Shown one piece after another: positions 10,905 through 16,528 of a DNA stretch of 16,769 nucleotides. Source of the DNA: Usnea hakonensis (Eukaryota > Ascomycota > Lecanoromycetes > Lecanorales > Parmeliaceae). Made by a program: the position numbers and the translations under genes. The DNA is taken from contig BLJB01000695.1 of the NCBI GenBank assembly GCA_013423325.1, forward strand, positions 338-17,106, given 5' to 3'. The notes under the pieces are model-generated. The model ran no database searches, was not told the origin of the DNA, and saw only the letters and a program-made list of their open reading frames with translations. The number at the start of each line of letters is the position of its first letter. Position 1 is the stretch's first letter.

Positions 10905-11070
10905 TATTAGGAGACGCACTAGCCCTACTATAGTCAGCCCTACTACTAGTAGCTTAGTATAGCTTCCCCTACCTATATATTCCATACTTTCTACCTTCCA
11001 TAGTTCGGTAGTCTTATTATCTTTATTACCATATCTACGTTGCACTATAATGTCCGTATCGATCCTGACA
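10905..11070 (+). repeat. G3 right (3') LTR
   Basis: It runs TATTAGGAGACGC to GATCCTGACA. It is the mirror of the left LTR: here the inward (left) half is mutated and the outward (right) half keeps CA and TG, such as TTGCACTATAATGTCC. The intact terminus CCTGACA is seen only in this copy. Confidence 0.95.
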
Positions 11071-11075
11071 GATAT
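11071..11075. repeat. Target-site duplication of G3, right copy (GATAT)
   Basis: This matches 8537-8541 exactly and directly abuts the LTR end TGACA. Confidence 0.93.
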
Positions 11076-11760
11076 CTTGAAAGTTATAATACTCGGAAGG
11101 AAGCTTCTTCTATACTATCTTATAATCTATCTTAGGCGCCTCTATAGTATTTACTCCTAGAGTATTTAGGCGGTCCTTCTAATCGGTAAAGATAAGGGTA
11201 TTAATATCCTCTATTAATATAGCGAATAGCTAAGTCTCTTTAGCCCTTATTTAATAAGTAAGGAGATTAAAAGCTTCTATATTTATACTTTATATAATAA
11301 AGACCTCTTTCTTAGTTAATAGGCGTTCCCTCTATAGGATCTTAGAGGCGAATAGAGTAAATAAAATCTTAATAATTTACGCTTTTAGACTAGTATTAGT
11401 AGAAAAGATTATCGAATTAGATTATATATCTAGTAAGACTTTATTTTGATTTATTTAGAGCTTATCTAGAATAATCGTATACTATCCTAAATTAGTAATA
11501 AGTATAAGAACCGTTAATTCCTTATAACTATTAACTTCTAGATTAGATAGAATTAAATAAGTAATAGGAGTTTTTAATATATTACTATTATATTTATATA
11601 TATAGCGAGGCTTAGAAAGAGATATAGATAAGATTCTAAGAGTAGTATATATAGCCGGAATTATCCTCTTATTAATAAAGTAGTATCTAGTAGTACTAGT
11701 ATTAATTAGAAGAGGCGATTAGTATCTTTTTCCTTAACTATATAATATACCTAGTATAAT
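11076..11760 (-). pseudogene. G2 protease and RT N-terminal linker (RIP-inactivated)
   Basis: On the minus strand the retropepsin active site reads INTSTTRYYFIN (11706-11671), aligning with the family pattern IDSGATGYGFID; Asp to Asn and Gly to Ser or Arg are RIP-type changes. Downstream, THL-like ITYLILSNLEVNSYKELTV and TNLG.YTIILDKL.INQNKV match the flap and the ILG.W region of fungal Ty3/gypsy proteases (about 11560-11460). The sequence continues through RERLLTKKEVFII and EAPKIDYKIV.KKLPSEYYN (near 11110) to NFQDI at the G3 insertion point. The protease would have cut the Gag-Pol polyprotein. It is inactive here because the catalytic Asp is lost and stops interrupt it. Confidence 0.78.
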
Positions 11761-13450
11761 AAAAGGCCTTTTAAAAAATAAAGAGGACTTAGATATAATT
11801 TAAAGGGCGAGTATAAATCCGTTTTTATTATTATAGGGATAAGATCCTACTACTATATTACCTCCTATTAAGTCTCTAGTAGAGGATAGTTATTTCTCGA
11901 GCCCTCTAAGTCTTTACGATAGTCTAAATTATATACCTCGTCTATTAAGATCTCGTAAACTTATAGGTCTTATTTATACGAGTTCGGATTATACTCGTCT
12001 AGGTAATCTCTTATATAATAATCTTTTTTATAATATTTAAAATAGGTATCCTCGTCTATATCCTTTATATAAGTAGTCTTACTCGATAAGGTATATTATA
12101 CTAAAGAATTATAGATAGATTTAAAAGCTATTTTTAATAGGGTAAAGATAAATATTACCCTTTTAATATTTTATAATCTATCTTTCTATAAGACCTTATC
12201 TCGGTTTTCTTATATAATTCGCTATAAGTTATTAAGCTTTACTATATACTTTTTAGCCTCTTTAAAGATTTCGAACTCGAATTATTAATTATTCTAAGGG
12301 ATCTAAAGCCGGGTAGCTACTTTATTATATAACTTCTTAATTAGAAGGTCCTCGTTATATTTAAGATAAGAGGATAATTATCTAAAATCTAAATAAAAAT
12401 CTATAAACTATATAATATTTATCTAAAGGGAGGTAAACTATTATCTATAATTCTATTTATAGTTAGAGTCTTCGAATATAGTAGCGAGTTTATCTATAAT
12501 ATCTTAGATAGTAAGAAAAGAGTTATTTATATTAGCCTCCTAATAAGAGTAGGTTTACTTTACTATCTTTCCCTTAAGATATAAAAGTATATAGCCTATA
12601 TAACTCTTATCGTTATTCTAATAATCTTTATTAATTTTTAATTTAATTATTATTTTACTCTTTTAATCCTTCTAGATAGAATTAATATCGTTAATAAAGA
12701 GAAATAGATCTAGGTACTTTTAAGAGCGCTTAATAAAGATAATTAATAATAATTTAGAAGTACTAGATATATATTAAAGATATTCTAAATTAGCCCTCGC
12801 GACCTCTAGATCCTTCTAGATATTAATTAATTATTAGAAGATAAGTTTTCGTTTTAAGGTTTCCCTCTTAAATATCTAAGAGGCTTTAATACTAAGATTA
12901 TACTTCTAGTAAATCTAATTTAATACTACTAAGAACTCCTCTAGGTTCTCTTTAGCCTATCGCGTAAATTCGCTAATAAACGTAATATCCTAAAGCGTTA
13001 CCGCGTTATTATTTATATTCTAGGGTATTAATACCTTTCGCGATACCCCTTATAACTATTATAAATAATTATCTAGATTAGGGTACTAAGCTTTATCTAA
13101 GGCTCTCTATAGTATTTATAAGGCTTCTAGAAATACTTTATAGTATATAGTATCCTCGTTTTCTAAAGTTAAAGGGTTATAGAGCTTATCTTTTATATAG
13201 TTATCTTTAGTACCCAGAAAAGGTATATCCTAGGACCTATTAGTATACTTATCTTATAGGTAGAGGGTAGATAGAGCTATCTAGCGAGTTAGAAATAAAT
13301 AGATTATTAAAAAAAGTCTTAGGGAGTACTTTTTTAAAGAAGTAAAAAATAGAGGAGAAATAGTTTTACTCTCTAGACTTTTTAGTAGGAATTATAACTA
13401 ATATAGAGGAGATAGTTAACTCTTTTTCTAAGCTTAATATTAAGAAGATA
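11761..13450 (-). pseudogene. G2 gag (RIP-inactivated)
   Basis: Minus-strand translation at about 12720-12060 gives a retrotransposon gag (capsid) domain: INDINSI.KD.KSKIIIKLK, KSYIGYILLYLKGKIVK.TY, DIIDKLATIFEDSNYK.NYR, DFYLDFR.LSSYLKYNEDLL and KKLYNKVATRL, then EIFKEAKKYIVKLNNL. This is the usual order of the Retrotrans_gag family. The part toward 13400 (KDKLYNPLTLENED, KREPRGVL-like stretches) is probably the N-terminal region, but the start codon cannot be fixed. Stops fall mostly at expected Trp and Gln codons. I did not find a clear CCHC knuckle between gag and protease; the Cys codons may have been destroyed (TGY to TAY) by RIP. Confidence 0.75.
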
Positions 13451-13861
13451 AATTTCTCTCCTAGTAATATATTAAATACGGGGGTTTTAGATAACCGTTT
13501 ATTAACCGAATCGATTAATTTAATATATTAAAATACTCTTAATATATATAATAAAGAAGATATTACTCCGCCTATAATATTTTTATATCGTTATTATTTA
13601 ATAGATTATCTAGTCGTAGCCGTATCTTCTTAAGGCGGTTTTTTCTATATTATTAATAGTATACTCCTTCGTCGAATACTCTTTCTATCTAGCGATATTA
13701 TATTATTTAGGCTTATCGATAATACTCCGTATTACTTAGGATATATCTAGTATATCGTTACTAGGCCGTTAATCTATAAATACCCTCTCTTAGGTTCTTT
13801 TAGCTCGTCTAAAGCCTCGAGTAGAATAGTAATTAGAGTATTAATATCGTACAATTAATAG
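13451..13861 (-). other. G2 5' leader, heavily RIP-mutated
   Basis: In element sense this lies between the primer-binding site and gag. It is AT-rich and contains no recognised domain. A GTATTAATATCGTACAATTAAT stretch beside the primer site is unremarkable. Confidence 0.5.
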
Positions 13862-13872
13862 ATTAATTAAAT
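13862..13872 (-). promoter_or_regulatory. G2 self-complementary primer-binding site
   Basis: In element sense ATTTAATTAAT begins two bases after the 5' LTR. It is the exact reverse complement of ATTAATTAAAT, carried on the minus strand at 13931-13921 in the same LTR. The less mutated left LTR holds the likely ancestral sequence (minus-strand ATCAATTGAAT, 4897-4887), which differs only by RIP-type transitions. The offset and the 57-nt R-U5 agree with G3 and the TRIM. AT-rich low complexity makes this the weakest of the three cases. Confidence 0.6.
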
Positions 13873-13874
13873 AA

Positions 13875-14069
13875 TATTAGGACTATAACTAGATTAGATT
13901 AATAGTAGTATATAATAAGGATTTAATTAATAAGGAGGTAAAATCTATATATAGGTATAAAAAAGATATATAGGTAAAGAAGTACTAAGGCGCTAAACCC
14001 GAATAGGAAGGGTATCACGTATCTCCTTCAGCCGCGCAATCAGCCCTACGAGTAGTCACACTCGTAACA
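13875..14069 (-). repeat. G2 right LTR (5' LTR in element sense)
   Basis: It runs TATTAGGACT to TCGTAACA. The inward (left) half is mutated; the outward (right) end is nearly intact (CAGCCGCGCAATCAGCCC, GTCACACTCGTAACA). A TATATATAG / GATATATAG pair at about 13946-13974 lies upstream of the predicted RNA start near 13931 on the minus strand. Confidence 0.95.
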
Positions 14070-14074
14070 GTAAG
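14070..14074. repeat. Target-site duplication of G2, right copy (GTAAG)
   Basis: This matches 4836-4840 exactly. Confidence 0.93.
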
Positions 14075-15397
14075 TCTCTAATTATCTACTAATAATATTC
14101 TTTTTCTATAGTATTATCGAAATCTTATTCTTTTTATATTTATTCGTAGTTGTCCTATAATTTATCTTATACTTATTTAATAATTTCTCTTATTATTACT
14201 TCTACTCTTTCCTCCTCCGAGTATTCTAAGTTAATTAAGATTTCTATATCTATAGGAATAGTCTTTAGATCAATATTTTTAGCTAGAAAAATCTCTAATA
14301 CCTTAATTATAGACTTTAAAGTAACTTCTAGTTAATAATATATTCTAAATTAATCTTAAATCTAGTACTTATTATTTTTATATAGTCTAATTACCTTTAT
14401 ACTCCGGAGCTAGGGTTAATTAAGAATTAGATTATAACTAGTATTTTTTAGAATAATAAAAGCCTCTATTACTTTTCTTACTCTAGCTACTTTAATTATA
14501 AATCTAATAAATCCTATTAGTCTCTAAAAGTTACTATTAGCGATTTTAATAACTATCGACTTATTTTAGAATATATAATACTTTATTTATTCTACTACTT
14601 TTTTTAGGATAAGGTTTAGAGTTACCCCTAGGTCTATTAGTACTTTTTATAACTTATATTCTATAACTTCGCGTTTCTTTAATTTAATTAGGATATTTAT
14701 ATAAAAATTTCTTTTACTTCTCCTCTAATTTTAAATAGAATTAATATTATCCTATTTTAATTAGATCTTCTAAGGCTATATCTACTTTAGTAATAGAAGA
14801 AACTACTATAAAAAAAGTTCTTTAAAAATAGGGCTAAATTTTTTTTCTATTACTTTAATAGCGTTATTAATATCTACTTAGTAAACTTCTTTTAGATTTA
14901 CTTCCTCCGCTTATAAAATTTCTAGTTCTACTTAAGTAATATCTTTATTAATTATTATTTTCTTTTATTAGGCTATCTTTCTATTTAGATTTAATTCTAA
15001 TTAGATAGTATTAATTACTAATATTCTAGCCTTTAGAGCTATCTATATAAGCTAAATAATAGTAATTTTAATCTTTATATTTTAGATCTACTCCGCTATA
15101 GATTATAAATCCTAATTTTCTATCCCTTTCGATTTTAATTTTAGAGATAAATTTTTTAGAGATAGATTTCTTCCTTTCTATATAGATTTCTTAATAGTAG
15201 ATATAAGTAGTTATACCCGTAATAGAGGATTATTTCGAATTATATCTTAATTTAGGGTTTATAATATTAATCTAGATAGAGTATTCGGTTTTTACTATAT
15301 TTTTATAAAAATCTTAACCTCTTCTTTTTTAGGATCTAAGGAAATTCTACTACTTATATTTAATAGATTTTATAACTATTCTTATAAACTAATAGGA

Positions 15398-15402
15398 CTA
15401 AT
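15398..15402. repeat. Target-site duplication of the TRIM, left copy (CTAAT)
   Basis: CTAAT directly precedes the left LTR and recurs at 16073-16077 after the right LTR. Confidence 0.95.
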
Positions 15403-15502
15403 TGTTAGCATTAGGGCCAAAATAGGGGGTTTCTGGGCATGAAGTGCAGAAACCCCCGGGCCAGGCTTTTTAGCCAGTATGGCCGAAAGGTTAACCCTGA
15501 CA
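15403..15502 (+). repeat. TRIM left (5') LTR, with an 11-bp hairpin
   Basis: The repeat is identical to 15973-16072. It contains a perfect inverted repeat, GGGGGTTTCTG (15425-15435) and CAGAAACCCCC (15447-15457), with an 11-nt loop. A second small hairpin, GGCT-TTTT-AGCC, lies at 15464-15475. The predicted RNA start is about 15441, which would leave a U3 of only about 38 bp. Confidence 0.96.
15480..15490 (+). promoter_or_regulatory. tRNA-like A box in the TRIM LTR
   Basis: TGGCCGAAAGG fits the RNA polymerase III A-box consensus TRGYNNANNNG at every fixed position. With its flanks (ATGGCCGAAAGGTTAA) it closely resembles the D-arm region of eukaryotic tRNA-Ser (GGCCGAGTGGTTAA). The same motif is at 16050-16060 in the right LTR. 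Function is not shown. Confidence 0.45.
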
Positions 15503-15505
15503 ATA

Positions 15506-15518
15506 GTTTCTGCACTTC
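15506..15518 (+). promoter_or_regulatory. TRIM self-complementary primer-binding site
   Basis: GTTTCTGCACTTC, starting three bases after the LTR, is the exact reverse complement of GAAGTGCAGAAAC at 15441-15453 inside the LTR. This 13-bp match places the predicted RNA 5' end near 15441 and gives an R-U5 of about 62 nt, in line with G3 (61) and G2 (57). The sequence is unmutated and not low-complexity, so this is the cleanest of the three cases. Confidence 0.82.
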
Positions 15519-15598
15519 TGTTCCGGGCTTGATCCCCCTGGAACGAGGACGAGGAGTTACCAAAACGGGGGGCTATAGCGCTGATTACGAGGGTCTAT

Positions 15599-15609
15599 GG
15601 TTCGAATCC
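15599..15609 (+). promoter_or_regulatory. tRNA-like B box in the TRIM interior, with hairpin and T5 run
   Basis: GGTTCGAATCC is a perfect match to the canonical Pol III B box. It overlaps a perfect hairpin, CGAATCCA-CT-TGGATTCG (15603-15620), and is followed by five T residues at 15636-15640, which could serve as a Pol III terminator. The distance from the LTR A box is about 120 bp, longer than in a typical tRNA gene. The surrounding bases do not fold into a full tRNA. Confidence 0.5.
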
Positions 15610-15649
15610 ACTTGGATTCGGCCATACGCAAGTGGTTTTTCAGGCTTTC

Positions 15650-15781
15650 GCTCGGGTAAGCTTCCCAAATGGGAGCCCCGAAGCAGTGATACGAGCCAAT
15701 TAGGCTCTCGGGTAACCTGCCTTCGGGAGGTACCCAACAATAACTTGGCTCGGGTAAGCTTCCAAAATGGGACCCCGAAGC
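15650..15781 (+). repeat. Paired hairpin-forming repeats in the TRIM interior
   Basis: A 34-35-bp segment starting GCTCGGGTAAGCTTCC and ending CCCCGAAGC occurs at 15650-15684 and 15748-15781. Each copy can fold on itself through CTTCCCAAATGGGAG or CTTCC...GGGA pairing. Between them lies GGGTAACCTGCC-TTCG-GGAGGTACCC-type pairing (about 15709-15734), closed by a CTTCGG tetraloop. Confidence 0.75.
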
Positions 15782-15786
15782 TTAAA

Positions 15787-15896
15787 GTTCAAGTCCCTAA
15801 AGATTAGGCAGACAACACCCTAAAGATTGGGTTCAAGTCCCTAAAGATTGGGTTTAAGTCCCTAAAGATTAGGCTATATATATGCCTAAAGATTGG
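15787..15896 (+). repeat. Five-fold CCTAAAGATT(G/A)G tandem repeat with T-arm-like linkers
   Basis: CCTAAAGATT occurs at 15796, 15819, 15840, 15861 and 15885, spaced 21-24 bp. Linkers at 15787, 15831 and 15852 read GTTCAAGTCC (twice) and GTTTAAGTCC, and the first two fit the short B-box form GWTCRANNC. Copies differ by single bases, so this is a small decaying minisatellite inside the TRIM. Confidence 0.8.
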
Positions 15897-15938
15897 TACC
15901 TCTAAGGCAAAACGTCGCATACAATTTTTCTTTCTTTC

Positions 15939-15970
15939 GGGCTCGGGACGAGCCCGTAGAGGGGGAGATA
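15939..15970 (+). promoter_or_regulatory. TRIM polypurine tract preceded by a 7-bp hairpin
   Basis: AGAGGGGGAGATA (15958-15970) lies two bases before the right LTR and is the likely plus-strand primer. Immediately upstream is a perfect hairpin, GGGCTCG-GGA-CGAGCCC (15939-15955). Confidence 0.85.
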
Positions 15971-15972
15971 GT

Positions 15973-16072
15973 TGTTAGCATTAGGGCCAAAATAGGGGGT
16001 TTCTGGGCATGAAGTGCAGAAACCCCCGGGCCAGGCTTTTTAGCCAGTATGGCCGAAAGGTTAACCCTGACA
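15973..16072 (+). repeat. TRIM right (3') LTR
   Basis: By eye it is identical to the left LTR over all 100 bases. Identical LTRs indicate recent insertion, because the two copies are made identical at integration. Confidence 0.96.
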
Positions 16073-16077
16073 CTAAT
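16073..16077. repeat. Target-site duplication of the TRIM, right copy (CTAAT)
   Basis: This matches 15398-15402 exactly. Confidence 0.95.
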
Positions 16078-16528
16078 ATATAGTAGTATTTCTATATTTT
16101 TTTTAATTATTTTTAGTTATCCTTATTCCTCTTTCTCTAGATCTTCTACTCTATCTCGCTTTATAGCTTTATAAATTTTATCTTTAAATATCTATTCTTC
16201 TTCTTTAGATTTAACGTAGTATTTATATATATATAATCCTCGGATATAAATATCTTTATCTCTAAACTCTTATTTTCCCGGTAAAGTATAAATTTTTTTA
16301 ATATTTTCTTCTAAATATTCCGCTTAATATATAGTAATAGTAGGAGTTATTTATATTATAGAGTTTAATTTTTCCTAATTTATAGATTTCTATATTTATA
16401 CTTATAAATCTAATCTAGTTTATATTTCCTCTCGAATCTTTTATCGTTCTTTAACCGAGGCTAGCGGGTTTATATAATTTTTAGCCGTATAATCTTCTAT
16501 ATTATATTTATAATACTTATAACTAATT
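16073..16528 (-). pseudogene. G1 gag-like N-proximal fragment (RIP-inactivated)
   Basis: On the minus strand one frame reads AEYLEENIKKIYTLPGK.EFR, DKDIYIRGLYIYKYYVKSKE and IFKDKIYKAIKRDRVEDLEK (about 16330-16110), a Lys/Glu-rich stretch with stops at plausible Trp or Gln sites. The frame continues across the TRIM into 15402 once the CTAAT duplication is removed. Its position, ahead of the protease, says gag, but no capsid motif is recognised. The upstream end is cut off at LINE-B, so the start and the 5' LTR are missing. Confidence 0.5.

Larger units (their letters stand above)
8542..11070 (+). mobile_element. G3: short gag-only LTR retrotransposon nested in the G2 RT gene
   Basis: The element is 2529 bp with 166-bp LTRs and a GATAT duplication. 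It is on the plus strand: a self-complementary primer site follows the left LTR and a polypurine tract precedes the right one. The 2.2-kb interior contains one recognisable coding relic (gag) and no RT, RNase H or integrase motif in any frame I read, so it looks non-autonomous. Its 3' region shares a block with G2, suggesting that a G2-like element supplied the enzymes. It is RIP-mutated inside but spared at its outer edges. Confidence 0.9.
4841..14069 (-). mobile_element. G2: full-length self-priming Ty3/gypsy chromovirus, RIP-inactivated
   Basis: This 9229-bp element (about 6.7 kb without the G3 insertion) is bounded by 195-bp LTRs and a GTAAG duplication. Orientation is minus: the polypurine tract lies beside the left LTR, the primer-binding site beside the right LTR, and every protein motif reads on the minus strand. 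In sense order it holds gag (about 13450-11760), protease (about 11740-11400), RT and RNase H (11290-11076, then 8541-7350), integrase (about 7050-5870) and a chromodomain (about 5802-5640). The chromodomain and the self-complementary primer site place it with the Tf1/sushi/MAGGY kind of fungal chromoviruses. No open frame survives. Confidence 0.93.
14070..15402 (-). pseudogene. G1 gag C-terminal region and aspartic protease (RIP-inactivated)
   Basis: On the minus strand VLIDLGVTLNLILKKVVE (about 14643-14590) matches the retropepsin active site in the form LIDPGATLNLI. It is followed by KSIVIKIANSNF.RLIGFI, RFIIKVARVRKVIEAFIIL and SYNLILN.P.LRSIKVI near 14400, which corresponds to the conserved ILGRPWL region. 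Upstream, VDINNAIKVIEKKFSPIFKE (about 14850) and AEEVNLKEVY are consistent with the spacer between gag and protease in fungal Ty3/gypsy elements. The catalytic Asp codon appears kept, but stops interrupt the frame on both sides. The protease-to-RT frame was cut by G2 at the GTAAG site. Confidence 0.72.
15403..16072 (+). mobile_element. TRIM: 670-bp terminal-repeat retrotransposon in miniature, recent and not RIP-mutated
   Basis: Two identical 100-bp LTRs with TGTTA...TGACA ends flank a 470-bp interior. A self-complementary primer site follows the left LTR, a polypurine tract precedes the right one, and a 5-bp CTAAT duplication flanks the whole. It contains no protein domain. CA and TG are common and the GC content is far above that of the surrounding G1 sequence, so RIP has not acted. 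That fits a recent arrival, a length below the RIP size threshold, or both. The interior is full of hairpins and short repeats. Its ends match G2 and G3, so a chromovirus of that type probably moved it. Confidence 0.93.
1506..16528 (-). mobile_element. G1: truncated Ty3/gypsy-type retrotransposon hosting the nested insertions
   Basis: On the minus strand the order is a gag-like region (16528-16073, then 15402 to about 14750), aspartic protease (about 14650-14400), RT (about 4100-3400), RNase H (about 3050-2700) and integrase (about 2350-1560). That order is diagnostic of Ty3/gypsy elements. G2 (4841-14069) and a TRIM (15403-16072) are inserted in it. Neither LTR is present: the right end stops abruptly at LINE-B, and the left end stops just after the integrase core beside the assembly gap. 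RIP is severe throughout. The last 50 bp (about 1506-1555) are not mutated, so the real edge of the repeat is probably near 1556. Confidence 0.8.

Noticed and set aside
10863..11045. 60-residue minus-strand open frame
   Set aside because: It covers the polypurine tract and right LTR of G3 in antisense and shows no motif.
14150..14335. 61-residue plus-strand open frame (MSYNLSYTYLI...)
   Set aside because: It lies antisense to the G1 protease region, is low-complexity Ser/Ile/Leu, and is a by-product of AT-rich RIP sequence.
1506..14840. AT-rich stretch as mitochondrial insert or centromere core
   Set aside because: The AT-richness is explained by RIP: motifs of Ty3/gypsy proteins persist throughout, with CpA-to-TpA changes, and no mitochondrial gene is seen. 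A centromeric location cannot be judged from the window.
15480..15640. A real tRNA-Ser gene
   Set aside because: A and B boxes are present, but they are about 120 bp apart and the intervening bases do not form acceptor, anticodon and T stems. I call it tRNA-like only.
15439..15807. 122-residue open frame starting MKCRNPRARLF in the TRIM
   Set aside because: It begins inside the LTR, runs through hairpins and repeats, and resembles no family. The TRIM is not RIP-mutated and is GC-rich, so a frame of this size arises easily. Its apparent start is the predicted RNA 5' end.
15787..15896. CRISPR-like array of CCTAAAGATT repeats
   Set aside because: Repeats are 10-12 bp with near-identical linkers rather than unique spacers, there are no cas genes, and the setting is eukaryotic. 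It is a minisatellite inside a retrotransposon.
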